Shown here in pieces: positions 1 to 7,874 of a stretch of DNA of 64,000 nucleotides. The notes beneath the pieces are model-generated. The model ran no database searches, was not told the origin of the DNA, and was given only the letters and a program-made list of their open reading frames with translations. Both the position numbers and the translations under genes were made by a program. How positions within the stretch are numbered: the stretch's first letter is position 1; every line of letters starts with the position of its first letter. Location of the stretch: NCBI RefSeq assembly GCF_051414055.1, contig NZ_JBLKNX010000011.1, positions 120,459 through 184,458 on the forward strand, in the 5' to 3' direction. Source of the DNA: Halosimplex halobium. Lineage in GTDB: Archaea; Halobacteriota; Halobacteria; Halobacteriales; Haloarculaceae.

Positions 1-1
1 C

Positions 2-157
2 TTCGAGTGGCCGCGCGACTCGAACGCCGAGGAGGTGGCCGACGCGCTCGGGATCTCGTCGGCGACGCTCCACTCCCATCTCCGGAAAGCGGAGCAGTCG
101 ATCCTGAGCGACCTGTTCGAGCGGTCCGGGGGAGACACGGACGAGTCCGGGTCGTGA
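2..157 (+). CDS. C-terminal end of an HTH_10 (bacterio-opsin activator-like) regulator, partial
   Basis: The window opens inside this gene; only the last 51 residues and a TGA stop are present. The visible part has the typical end of the HTH_10 domain found in Bat-like haloarchaeal regulators: a helix with residues AEEVADALGIS, a recognition helix with SATLHSHLRKAEQ, then a closing helix. Such proteins normally carry PAS or GAF sensory domains upstream, which lie outside the window. The acidic GGDTDESGS tail is ordinary for a haloarchaeon. It reads toward the convergent lipoprotein gene, whose stop is 22 bases away. Family assignment is good, but the target genes cannot be told from the fragment. 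Confidence 0.8.
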   Translation, partial: FEWPRDSNAEEVADALGISSATLHSHLRKAEQSILSDLFERSGGDTDESGS

Positions 158-179
158 GCACGGACTGCGACGCAGCCGG

Positions 180-752
180 TCAGATCTCCACCTCGGGGAC
201 GCAGGTCGCCGACCGACAGGCGAGCAGCGTCGACCAGGCCGCCGACCGGATCTCGTCCTCGAACAGCCCGACCTGGGTGGCCGAGTCGTTGCAGTCGAAG
301 ACGGGGCAGGGCACCCGGAGTGTCTGTTCGGCGCCCGCGTCGGGGACGCGCACGGTGACGAGGTACGGCACCGGCTCCAGCAGCGACACCCGCACCGCGT
401 CGTCGTCGGGGATCGCGAACGTCCGGGCCAGCGGCCGCGTCTCGGTCGCGTAGTCGACCACTTCGACGGCCGTCTCGGGGTAGCCGGCGGCGTTCCAGAC
501 GGCCACGTCGTGGGGCTGGAAGTCCTCGTGGACACCCTCGCGGCTCCCGACCTCGACCCGCCGGTGAGTTTCCCTCGGCGCGAACCCCCCGAGGTCGCCG
601 GTGCTGACCGGGTACTCGCCGGGCCTCTCGGGCAGGTCGGCGACCGGGTCGTCGGCCGACCGGTCGGCGTCGCCGACCAGGCCCGACGGACAGCCGGCGG
701 TCGCGGCGGAGAGGGCGGTTCCGAGCCCGGCGAGGACCTGGCGACGGTTCAC
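180..752 (-). CDS. Tat-exported lipoprotein of unknown function
   Basis: A 190-residue protein. I chose the GTG start because it places a twin-arginine signal (NRRQVLAG) and a lipobox ending ATAGC at the very N-terminus; the longer open frame upstream is arginine/proline-rich and looks noncoding. After the lipid-attached Cys comes an acidic linker, then a compact domain with the paired Cys pattern CPVFDC and later CRSATC, which may form disulfides or bind a metal outside the membrane. The C-terminal half is beta-rich. No family was recognised. It is probably anchored to the outer face of the membrane. Confidence 0.72.
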   Translation of the reverse strand: MNRRQVLAGLGTALSAATAGCPSGLVGDADRSADDPVADLPERPGEYPVSTGDLGGFAPRETHRRVEVGSREGVHEDFQPHDVAVWNAAGYPETAVEVVDYATETRPLARTFAIPDDDAVRVSLLEPVPYLVTVRVPDAGAEQTLRVPCPVFDCNDSATQVGLFEDEIRSAAWSTLLACRSATCVPEVEI

Positions 753-819
753 GGGCGTCGCCTCGTCGCCCGGCGGCAAGTGCTTTTCCCGGTGAGCGTC
801 GGGGCGTGGAGACCTGTGT

Positions 820-993
820 TCACCGCGGGTGGGACAACCGGACGGCGGCGTCGGCCCGGCAGCTGTCGTCGGTCGCGTCGCGGACGACGCCGGCACGGGT
901 CGTGAGTTCGACGGCGTCGTCTCGGGCCGGGTCGACGGCCTCGACGCCGACAGTCCCGGGGCCCCCCGTCGGCCGCTCGGTGTGGGCGGACAT
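820..993 (-). CDS. possible small acidic protein (57 aa)
   Basis: A short frame starting with ATG (MSAHTERPTGG) and ending at a TGA 67 bases before the neighbouring lipoprotein start. Its codon use has the GC-rich third position and the Asp/Glu/Ala/Val composition of the other genes here, whereas the other frames over this stretch are Arg/Pro-rich. The central part (DDAVELTTRAGVVRDATDD) looks like a small beta-hairpin domain. A stop codon lies 18 codons upstream in the same frame, so it cannot be much longer unless it is a decayed gene. No homology was recognised. It could be a remnant rather than a working gene. Confidence 0.4.
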   Translation of the reverse strand: MSAHTERPTGGPGTVGVEAVDPARDDAVELTTRAGVVRDATDDSCRADAAVRLSHPR

Positions 994-1971
994 CCACGAG
1001 TCCGCCCCCGGGAGTTCGTCGTCGAGCGCGCGGACGTGCGGTCGCTACCCACCTGCTTACGGGGCTACTGGACGGCCACCAGCCCCGGGAATCGCCGGCG
1101 ACTCGGATATCTTCGGCCGGAAGCGACGAAGAACCACCGCGTCGGCAGTTATATATTATTCCAATGCATAGATGTATACTGACATATTCTCGAAGTCTTT
1201 ACCGGTCCGACTGCAGACCGCGGACCCGGCGAAGGCACGAAACGCGGATGGAGACAGCGAGCAGTCGACGACCGCCGCCGGATTCGTGGGTTTTCGAGGC
1301 TTCTTCCGGCCGGTTCGACAGGCCACCGCGGTTGCAGCTCCGGCGTTCGTCTCTCGGGGGTAGTGAACGGTGCGACGACTCGCGGCTCCCGACGGATTCC
1401 TGTGCCCGAACGGGCGGTATCCCGGCCGAAAGGCACCTCAGGACAGTCCGAGGCAGATATCGCGACGGGGATCGATCCGGCGGCGCACCCGTGAGGCCCA
1501 TCGTGCCAAAACGGAGCTATTGTGGTAATATTCTCTAAAATAAAGATAAAGTATCGACTATCTGGTCTGTCACGGCCTACGAGCAGGGCCACCGGTGAGC
1601 GGTCGGTAACGGGGTTACCATTACGTATATATCCCTGTAATTCGCGACGCCGGATCCGGGGGATGACAACGGGGTGCGGATCCGCTGTCCGGGTGCAACC
1701 CGGTGCCGTGTGCGGCCGGCGCGCGGACCCTGTCCTCTCCGGGGTGAAGCCCGGGCGAGCGACCGGCGACGCCGCCTCGACGAGGTTGCAGCCCAGGCCG
1801 GCTCGACCGGCGCCGATGCGCGGACTCCGTTCGTGGACGCGCGCGAACGTGTCTACGCGCTCGCCGACGAGGACCCGCGGGCGCACCGCCGAGAGCGGTC
1901 GATGCGGTCGCTGTCGCGGAACCGCACACGGAAAAGGGGACGGAACGGTGAGGAGCGTGTCCGCTGCGGGG
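994..1971. other. gene-poor stretch with AT-rich patches
   Basis: Nearly 1 kb without a convincing gene. AT-rich patches lie near 1150-1195 and 1515-1560, unlike the surrounding GC-rich DNA. A promoter-like element sits at 1605-1632 (listed separately). Downstream of it, roughly 1770-1920, the plus strand shows a coding-like frame reading VDARERVYALADEDPRAH, but it has no proper start and the reading frame seems to shift, so it may be the relic of a gene. Confidence 0.5.
1605..1632 (+). promoter_or_regulatory. GGTAAC/GTTACC inverted repeat plus TATA box
   Basis: A perfect inverted repeat GGTAACGGGGTTACC (1605-1619) is followed 6 bases later by TATATAT (1626-1632). The arrangement matches promoters of real genes in this region. 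An ATG stands about 30 bases after the TATA box, near 1663, but the frame after it does not look like an intact gene. Confidence 0.5.
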
Positions 1972-2328
1972 TCAGAAGGTGATGATCTCGTAGTCGTCGT
2001 CGACGAGTGAGCGGATGCTCGGGTGGCCGTCGTGGTCGTCGAGGGTGACGACGCCGGCGTCGTCGACCGCGTCCTCGACGCCGAACGCGCCGGCGCAGAA
2101 GTCACAGACCGACGTGTCGTCGCGCACCGCCCGGTAGAGCTCGTGGTAGTCGCTGTCTTCGTCTTCGAGCTCCGGAATCCACTGTGTCCCGGCGCCGTCG
2201 AAGATGAGTTCGACCTCGTCGCCCTCGGTCTCGGCGAACTCCTTGGCCGCTTCGAGCCCGTTGACGAGGCGACCGGTGTCTGCGTGCGATTCCGTGCCGG
2301 CGAGGATCACGACTGCTGCGTTTGCCAT
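1972..2328 (-). CDS. DsrE/DsrF-like small sulfur-relay family protein
   Basis: A 118-residue protein with the DsrE-like alpha/beta fold: an N-terminal strand AAVVILAGTESHADTGR, then an acidic helix, a strand ending VELIFDGAGTQW, and a Cys pair in VCDFCAGAFGV. The Cys-bearing loop after residue 75 is where sulfur-relay members carry the persulfide cysteine. I took the internal ATG (MANAAVV) because it begins directly at the first strand. It follows the disulfide oxidoreductase on the same strand, 90 bases downstream, with its own promoter-like element in the gap. A relative is found at 16323-16751. A role in sulfur transfer or thiol chemistry is an inference from the family. Confidence 0.8.
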   Translation of the reverse strand: MANAAVVILAGTESHADTGRLVNGLEAAKEFAETEGDEVELIFDGAGTQWIPELEDEDSDYHELYRAVRDDTSVCDFCAGAFGVEDAVDDAGVVTLDDHDGHPSIRSLVDDDYEIITF

Positions 2329-2378
2329 TGCGATTTCCGGTAGCGGGTCCACCCTCAAAAGCCCGCGCGAACGGTCGA

Positions 2379-2391
2379 GTAACCCGGTTAC
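2379..2391 (-). promoter_or_regulatory. GTAAC-CCG-GTTAC palindrome upstream of the DsrE-like gene
   Basis: A perfect 13-base inverted repeat lies 51-63 bases before the DsrE-like start. A weak TATA-like stretch (CTTTTGAG on the minus strand, about 2353-2360) lies between it and the start. Element and spacing match other units of the region. Confidence 0.5.
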
Positions 2392-2418
2392 ACCGGTGTG
2401 ACCGGGCGAGCTGACAGG

Positions 2419-3846
2419 TCAGTGGTCGTGGTGGTGACCGCCCCGGGTGAACTGGCCGGCGAACGCGCGCTGGACGACCTCGGGGAGCGCGGGGTGGATG
2501 TGGACCGACTCCCTGATGTCCCGGACGGTGCCCGACCCGGCCTTCATCGCGACGACGACCTCCTGGACGAGCGACGAGGCGTCGGGACCGACGATGTGAC
2601 AGCCCAGTATCTCTCCCTCCAGGTCGACAATGGCCTTCACGAACCCCTCGGCGCCCATCGCGTCGCCGCGGGCGGTCTCCTCGTAGCGGTAGGTGTTGGT
2701 CGCGTACTCCCGGCCGGCCTCGCGCAGGTCCTGCTCCAGCGCACCGACGCCGGCGACCTCCGGCGAGGCGAAGACGGCGAACGGCATCGCGCTGTAGTCG
2801 ACCGGCTCGGGGTCGCTCCCGAAGATGTTTCTGGCGACGGCCTTCGCCTCGTGGTTGGCGCTGTGTTTCAGGAGGTACTCGCCGACGATGTCGCCCAGCG
2901 CCCAGACGCCCTCGGCGCCGGTCCGCAGGTACTCGTCGGTCGCCACGAACCCGCGGCCGTCCGTCTCGACGCCCGTCGCGTCGAGGTTCAGCGTGTCGGT
3001 GTTGGGCACCCGCCCCGCGGCGACGAGCAGTTCGTCGCCGGTCACCGTCACGGGCTCGCCGTCCACGACCCCGGAATCGTCGCCGTACTCGTAGGGATGG
3101 GCCTCGACGGTGACCTCGCCGTCGGTCTCGCTCACCGCCGTCGCGGCGTGGCCGGTGTGGACCGCGAAGCGCTCGGCGTACCTGTCGGTGAACGCCGCCG
3201 CGACCGCCTCGTCGGCCTCCGGCAGCAGGTTCGGGCGCCGGCCGACGATGGTCACGTCGCTCCCGAAGGTCCCGAAGAAGTGCGCGAGTTCGGCCGCGAT
3301 GTACCCGCCGCCGACGACGACGAGGCGGTCCGGCGGCGCCTCCAGCTGGAGCGCCTCGGTGCTGGTCAGGTAGTCCACCTCCTCGATGCCGTCGACGTCG
3401 GGGACCGCCGGTCGCGTGCCGGCCGCGACCAGCACCGTCTCCGCCCGCAGGCGAGCGCCGTCGTCGTCGCCGCCCGAGACCTCGACGGTCCGGTCGTCGA
3501 CGAACCTCGCCTCCCCGTCGAACAGCGTGTGCTGCGAGGACGACTCCAGCCCCCGGCGGATCGACGCCGAGTCCCCCTGCACTTCCTCGTTGACCGACCG
3601 GACGATCTCGGCGAACTCCACCGCCTCGACCGTCGCGTCGATCCCGAACTCGTCGGCCCGTTCGACCGTCTCCATCACGTCCGCGTGATACAGCAGGTGT
3701 TTCGACGGGATGCAGCCCCGGTTGAGACAGGTCCCGCCGAGCGGCCCCCGCTCGACGACTGCGACCGACTGGCCCTGGTTCGCCGCGACGCTCGCCACGT
3801 CGAGGCCCGACCCCGACCCGACGACCAGAAAGTCGAATTCCTCCAT
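2419..3846 (-). CDS. FAD-dependent pyridine nucleotide-disulfide oxidoreductase (dihydrolipoyl dehydrogenase-like)
   Basis: A 475-residue class I disulfide reductase. It has an FAD-binding GSGSG near residue 10, the redox-active pair in GGTCLNRGCIPSK (Cys40/Cys45), an NAD(P)-binding GGGYIA near 179, the second FAD motif WALGD, and the C-terminal catalytic HIHPALPE. The last seven residues, GGHHHDH, form a His-rich tail that could bind metal. It has neither the N-terminal metal-binding domain nor the C-terminal vicinal cysteines of MerA. No 2-oxoacid dehydrogenase subunits lie nearby, so it is unlikely to be the housekeeping E3; a thiol-, sulfur- or metal-linked substrate is more likely. It sits 85 bases downstream of a DUF3179 gene and upstream of the DsrE-like gene on the same strand. 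Confidence 0.85.
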   Translation of the reverse strand: MEEFDFLVVGSGSGLDVASVAANQGQSVAVVERGPLGGTCLNRGCIPSKHLLYHADVMETVERADEFGIDATVEAVEFAEIVRSVNEEVQGDSASIRRGLESSSQHTLFDGEARFVDDRTVEVSGGDDDGARLRAETVLVAAGTRPAVPDVDGIEEVDYLTSTEALQLEAPPDRLVVVGGGYIAAELAHFFGTFGSDVTIVGRRPNLLPEADEAVAAAFTDRYAERFAVHTGHAATAVSETDGEVTVEAHPYEYGDDSGVVDGEPVTVTGDELLVAAGRVPNTDTLNLDATGVETDGRGFVATDEYLRTGAEGVWALGDIVGEYLLKHSANHEAKAVARNIFGSDPEPVDYSAMPFAVFASPEVAGVGALEQDLREAGREYATNTYRYEETARGDAMGAEGFVKAIVDLEGEILGCHIVGPDASSLVQEVVVAMKAGSGTVRDIRESVHIHPALPEVVQRAFAGQFTRGGHHHDH

Positions 3847-3931
3847 ACACCATCACAGGTGCCCGAGCCTAATGAACTCCCAGTTACGGATCAGTTAGGG
3901 GCGACCGGCGCCGGACGTGGCGCCGCCCGCC

Positions 3932-4858
3932 TCACGGTTCGTAGAACGCGTCGGGGCCGTGGGCGTCCTGCCAGGCGAACGCGAACATGCGACGGGCGGA
4001 CGGCCGGTCGAGCGCGCGGCCGTCCGCGCTCTCACCCGTGGCGGGGTCCCAGGTCGTCCCGTCGGCGCGGACCGTCCCGTCGCGCCGCTCGAAGGCGAAC
4101 CCGGGGTGCTCGAAGGCGTAAACGCCGTCGTCCGTCGCGAACACGACCACCGGGCGGCCCCCGACGGTGTCGGTGACGACGCCGCCCGCGTCCCGGACGC
4201 GCGGAACCGGGTACCCGACGGCGTCGTCGCCGACCTCGACCCCGAGGACGACCGTCTTCGCGTCGAGGTCCGCGCGGTCCCACGAGCGACGTTCCCCTTC
4301 TCCGCGCATCCCGTAGAGCCCGAACGCCTCGCCCGCGGCGTATCGCTCGTAGGGAGCCATGTCGTAGACCTCGCCGGGCGGCTGGCTCCCGTCGCCGCGG
4401 ACGGGCTGGAGAACGACACCGTCCGGATTGTCAGCGGCGAACCGCCCGTATGAGACCATCGGGGCCGGAAGCGCGGACAGGCGCGTCCCCGCCAGCGGGC
4501 CGGCGATAGCCTCACCGGTCGGCTGCTTCCACTCCGACCCGGTTTCGCGGTCGTACATGACAAGCGCGTCGTCGGCGAGCTTCCCCGACACTCCGAACGT
4601 CAGCGTCCGGCCGTCGACCGTCCGGTCGTAGGCGACGGCGCTCCAGCAGATCGGACACCACGTGACTGCGACCGGGCGTCCCGCGACGCTGTCGTTGACG
4701 ATCTCGTGGTAGCTGAGGATCCGGATCGGATACGCCCGCGGCGGGTCGCCGTCGACGACGACCACCTCGTCGTCCGGGTCGCCGAAGTACGACGAGCCGA
4801 ACGCGGGGTCGTCGATACTGGGGATCGCGTCCCGCGGCAGCACGTCCTGAACGTCCAT
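3932..4858 (-). CDS. DUF3179 domain-containing protein (first of three)
   Basis: A 308-residue soluble protein that begins directly with the DUF3179 core (VLPRDAIPSIDDPAF). The hallmark motif VTWCPICWSAVAYDR holds Cys68 and Cys71 in a CxxC arrangement, preceded by the conserved ILSYHEIVND. Later blocks include FGVSGKLADDALVMYDRETGS and FAFAWQDAHGPDAFY. The biochemical role of the family is unknown; some members carry selenocysteine at the second Cys position, which suggests redox chemistry. There is no signal peptide, so it should be cytoplasmic. The start is supported by divergence from the paralogue at 4979 and by a palindrome just upstream. Confidence 0.85.
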   Translation of the reverse strand: MDVQDVLPRDAIPSIDDPAFGSSYFGDPDDEVVVVDGDPPRAYPIRILSYHEIVNDSVAGRPVAVTWCPICWSAVAYDRTVDGRTLTFGVSGKLADDALVMYDRETGSEWKQPTGEAIAGPLAGTRLSALPAPMVSYGRFAADNPDGVVLQPVRGDGSQPPGEVYDMAPYERYAAGEAFGLYGMRGEGERRSWDRADLDAKTVVLGVEVGDDAVGYPVPRVRDAGGVVTDTVGGRPVVVFATDDGVYAFEHPGFAFERRDGTVRADGTTWDPATGESADGRALDRPSARRMFAFAWQDAHGPDAFYEP

Positions 4859-4866
4859 ACACTCGG

Positions 4867-4878
4867 ATTCGCGCGAAT
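4867..4878. promoter_or_regulatory. 12-base palindrome in the divergent DUF3179 promoter
   Basis: ATTCGCGCGAAT is a perfect palindrome lying 9-20 bases before the leftward DUF3179 start, between a TATA-like CATATGAG (minus strand, about 4879-4887) and the ATG. This is where a repressor would block a leaderless promoter. Confidence 0.4.
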
Positions 4879-4887
4879 ACTCATATG

Positions 4888-4935
4888 GGTTTGGCCGGGC
4901 GGTGCTCGCCACGCACCGTCGGCCAGCGCCAAACC
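4888..4935. repeat. 8-base inverted repeat between divergent DUF3179 genes
   Basis: GGTTTGGC (4888-4895) and GCCAAACC (4928-4935) form a perfect inverted repeat with a 32-base spacer inside the 120-base divergent promoter region. It may be a shared operator. Confidence 0.35.
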
Positions 4936-4978
4936 GAACGGGAGGCGCCCGAACGCGACGAGCGACGACCCGAACGTT

Positions 4979-5956
4979 ATGAGCAGCGAGCGAGTAGCCG
5001 GCCGTGTGAACGTCCGACAGGTCATCCCGCGGGACGCCATCCCGAGCGTCGACGACCCGGAGTTCCGAGCGGAGTACCCCGGCGCGGCCGACGACCGCGT
5101 CGTCGCGGTCGAGGGAGCCGACCGGGCCAGGGCGTACCCGGTCCGGTACCTCCAGTTCCACGAGGTCGTCAACGACAGCCTGGACGGCGAACCGGTCGCA
5201 GTCACGTGGTGCCCGCTCTGCGGCAGCGCGGTCGTCTACGACCGTCGCCACGGGGGACGGACCCTCGAGTTCGGGGTGTCGGGCAAGCTCGCCGACGACG
5301 ACCTCGTGCTGTACGACCGCGAGACGGGAAGCGAGTGGAAACAGTCCAGCGGCGAGTGTCTCGCCGGTCGCTTCGCGGGCGACACCCTCTCGGTCCGCCC
5401 GGCGTCGGTCCTCCCCTGGCGGCGGTTCCGTGACGCCCACCCCGACGGCGTGGTGCTCCGGCAACCGGGCGGCGAGAGCGAGGCGGCGAGCGAGGGCGAC
5501 ACCCCCGCCCCCATCGACTACGGGGCATCGCCCTATCGGGAGTACTTCGAGAGCGACGGGTTCGGCCTCGCCGCCCACCGGGGCGACGGCTCCCGGGAGT
5601 GGGACTGCGCGGACCTCGACCCGAAGACGGTCGTCCTCGGAGTGGAGTGCGGCGACGAGGCGCTCGGGTTCCCGCTCCCCCGGGTTCGGGACGCGGGCGG
5701 CGTCGTCCGGGCGACCGTCGGTGGCCGCGACGCCGTCGTCTTCGCGACGGACGACGCCGGCATCCACGGCTACGCCGACCCGGGGTACGCCTTCGCGGTG
5801 ACCGACGGCGAGGTCGCGGCCGACGGGACCGTCTGGGACCCCGCGACCGGCCGCGCGGCCGACGGACGGGCGCTGGAGCGGCTCCCCACCCGTCGCCTGT
5901 TCGCGTTCGCCTGGCGGGACGACCACGGTCCCGACGCGTTCTACCGGACGGACTGA
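4979..5956 (+). CDS. DUF3179 domain-containing protein (second of three)
   Basis: A 325-residue protein divergently arranged with and clearly paralogous to the gene at 3932-4858. The motif VTWCPLCGSAVVYDR carries Cys78 and Cys81; FGVSGKLADDDLVLYDRETG and FAFAWRDDHGPDAFY are also conserved. I used the ATG giving MSSERVAG; a GTG at 5006 giving VNVRQVIPRD would match the start of the paralogue (MDVQDVLPRD) more closely and is a real alternative. No signal peptide is present. It is followed 111 bases later by a third paralogue on the same strand. The function is unknown beyond a probable redox role for the CxxC. Confidence 0.85.
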   Translation: MSSERVAGRVNVRQVIPRDAIPSVDDPEFRAEYPGAADDRVVAVEGADRARAYPVRYLQFHEVVNDSLDGEPVAVTWCPLCGSAVVYDRRHGGRTLEFGVSGKLADDDLVLYDRETGSEWKQSSGECLAGRFAGDTLSVRPASVLPWRRFRDAHPDGVVLRQPGGESEAASEGDTPAPIDYGASPYREYFESDGFGLAAHRGDGSREWDCADLDPKTVVLGVECGDEALGFPLPRVRDAGGVVRATVGGRDAVVFATDDAGIHGYADPGYAFAVTDGEVAADGTVWDPATGRAADGRALERLPTRRLFAFAWRDDHGPDAFYRTD

Positions 5957-6033
5957 GTCCCTGCGGGAGTCCGAAGCGGTCCACCGGCCGAGCGAGTCCG
6001 AAGCGGTGTGTGCCGCGCTCGCACAGCCACTCA

Positions 6034-6044
6034 ACCGTTAATGA
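6034..6044 (+). promoter_or_regulatory. promoter element ACCGTTAATGA
   Basis: This box lies 24-34 bases before the start of the lipoprotein DUF3179 gene, the right distance for a leaderless archaeal promoter. Nearly the same string occurs at 18914-18923 before the CMD-family gene, and ACCGTTATATAT occurs at 11277. Confidence 0.5.
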
Positions 6045-6067
6045 ACTGACCGTCCTATCCGAGGGTG

Positions 6068-7252
6068 ATGGTGTCACCCTCGCGGCGGCAGTTCCTGTCC
6101 GCGGCCGCGCTCGCGGCGGTCGGCCTCAGCGGCTGCGTCGGTCGCGGCAGCGACGACGCCCAGTCGGACGGCGGCGCGGGGTCGGACGGGGCGGGATCGG
6201 CGGACGGGGCAGCGACAGATCCGGCGGATGGCGGGGCCACCGACTCGACGGACGGTGGGGTCGCCGACTCGCGGAGCGTGACGGACGCCGTCCCGACCGC
6301 CGAGGCCCGGCTCCCCCTCCCGATGGAGCCCGCAGCACTGGAAGACAACGCGATGTCGGGCGGCCCGCCGAAAGACGGCATCCCCTCGATCGACGACCCG
6401 AAGTTCGTCGCGCCCGACGCGGTCGACTACCTCGCCCCGGGCGACCCGGTGTTCGGCGTCGTCGCGGACGGCGTCGCGAAGGCCTACCCCCAGAAGATCC
6501 TCGCCCACCACGAGATCGTCAACGACGAACTCGCGGGGACGAACGTCGCGGTCACCTACTGTCCGCTGACGGGGACCGTCCAGGGGTTCGAGCGCGGCGA
6601 GACGACCTTCGGCGTGTCCGGGCGGCTGATCAACAACAACCTCGTCATGTACGACCGGGCGACCGAGACGTGGTGGCCGCAGATCCTCGCCACGTCGGTC
6701 CCGGGGCCGTGGAACGCGGATCCGCCGGTCCGGTCGCTCCGGGAGTTCCGGCTGGTCTGGACGACCTGGGAGCGCTGGCGGCGCCACGAACCAGAGACAC
6801 GGGTGCTCTCGGCGGACACCGGCCACGCGCGCAACTACGGGGCGGACCCCTACGGCTCGTACAACCCCCGCGGCGGCTACTACGCGAACGGGAACCTGCT
6901 GTTCCCGGCGCTGGACGGGCCCGACCGGTTCGAGAAGAAGACCGTCGTGATGGGCGCCCGGACCGCCGACGGCGCGGCCGCGTTCCTGAAGGAGTCGCTG
7001 CGGGACCAGACGCTGATGACGGGCGAACTCGGCGACGAACCCGTGGTGGCCGTCTACGACCGGACGCTGGACACGGGCTACGTCTACCGGAACCCGGACG
7101 ACCGGGAGTACCAGTACGACGACGGTTCGGTCGTCGGGCCCGACGGGACCGCTCACGAACCGGCCTCGGTGCCGCTCCCGGGGATCCACACGTTCGACGC
7201 GATGTGGTTCGCCTGGGCCGGCTACTACCCCGAAACGAACGTCTATGAGTGA
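6068..7252 (+). CDS. DUF3179 lipoprotein (third of three), Tat-exported
   Basis: A 394-residue protein with a twin-arginine signal (SPSRRQFLSAAAL) and lipobox LSGC (Cys23), then a Gly/Asp/Ser-rich linker to about residue 75 and a DUF3179 domain. The hallmark motif reads VTYCPLTGTVQGFER: Cys165 is kept but the second Cys of the paralogues is Thr168. FGVSGRLINNNLVMYDR and FDAMWFAWAGYYPET are conserved. It is therefore the outside-facing, single-Cys version of the two cytoplasmic CxxC paralogues. The next ATG (6068) was preferred over the overlapping GTG at 6065. Its stop overlaps the start of the following membrane-protein gene by 8 bases, implying coupled expression. Confidence 0.87.
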   Translation: MVSPSRRQFLSAAALAAVGLSGCVGRGSDDAQSDGGAGSDGAGSADGAATDPADGGATDSTDGGVADSRSVTDAVPTAEARLPLPMEPAALEDNAMSGGPPKDGIPSIDDPKFVAPDAVDYLAPGDPVFGVVADGVAKAYPQKILAHHEIVNDELAGTNVAVTYCPLTGTVQGFERGETTFGVSGRLINNNLVMYDRATETWWPQILATSVPGPWNADPPVRSLREFRLVWTTWERWRRHEPETRVLSADTGHARNYGADPYGSYNPRGGYYANGNLLFPALDGPDRFEKKTVVMGARTADGAAAFLKESLRDQTLMTGELGDEPVVAVYDRTLDTGYVYRNPDDREYQYDDGSVVGPDGTAHEPASVPLPGIHTFDAMWFAWAGYYPETNVYE

Positions 7253-7874
7253 GCGCACAGTCGCGAGCGACCGCTCGCTCGCCCAGCGATTGAAGGCGCT
7301 CGCCCGGCGGTCGAAGGCCCTCGCCGTGAAGACGCGGGCGGCGACGGCGCTGACGCTGTCCCGCCGCGACGCCCTGGTCGTGGTTGGGGTCGTCACCGTC
7401 GGGTACCTGCTGGTGTACCTCTGGGCGCTCGGCCACCTCGCGCCGGGGCTGGGCGGGTACTCGGTTACCGTGGTCGCCGACCCCCTCGGCAAACTCCTCG
7501 AACCGGCGCTCGGCCCGTTCTCCTACACCCCGGTGGCGCAGGTCCGGCTGGGCCCGGTCACCTACCTCTTCTCGTTCAACTCAGTCGTCGGGTTCGGGCT
7601 GTCGGTACTGGTCGGGCTGAACCTGGGGCTGACGTACCTCGCCTGGCGACAGCCGACAGCCTGCGGGATCGGCCAGTCCTCGACGGGGATCCTCGCGAGC
7701 GTTCCGGCCGTCCTCTCGGGGACCGCCTGTTGCGGCCCCGTCGTGCTGATCGTCCTCGGTATCCAGGCGTCGAGCGCCCTGCTGACGACGTTCCAGTTCC
7801 TCCTGCCGCTGTCGGCGGTCATGCTCGTCGGAAGTCTCGTCCTGGTGAGTCGGCAGCTCGACCCGCAGCGGTGA
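7245..7874 (+). CDS. small multi-pass membrane protein with ACCGP motif
   Basis: A 209-residue protein with a basic, cytoplasmic-looking N-terminus (to about residue 40) and four to five hydrophobic segments (about 43-65, 105-133, 147-175, 178-200). The third carries GTACCGPVVLIVLG with vicinal Cys162/Cys163, and another Cys (TACGIG, 140) lies just before it. The vicinal-Cys-plus-Pro helix resembles the pattern seen in MerT-type metal carriers, but overall similarity was not established. It is translationally coupled to the DUF3179 lipoprotein (8-base overlap, ATGAGTGA), so it probably anchors, supplies thiols to, or transports for that protein. Confidence 0.7.
   Translation: MSERTVASDRSLAQRLKALARRSKALAVKTRAATALTLSRRDALVVVGVVTVGYLLVYLWALGHLAPGLGGYSVTVVADPLGKLLEPALGPFSYTPVAQVRLGPVTYLFSFNSVVGFGLSVLVGLNLGLTYLAWRQPTACGIGQSSTGILASVPAVLSGTACCGPVVLIVLGIQASSALLTTFQFLLPLSAVMLVGSLVLVSRQLDPQR

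Noticed and set aside
3932..6034. A single 700-codon open frame on the minus strand spanning both DUF3179 genes
   Set aside because: Only its last 308 codons show the DUF3179 motifs; the upstream part is the complement of the plus-strand DUF3179 gene and lacks any domain.
6563..6571. Selenocysteine (UGA) in DUF3179 proteins
   Set aside because: The key position is Cys in two copies and Thr (an ACG codon) in the third; there is no in-frame UGA, so no selenoprotein is indicated.
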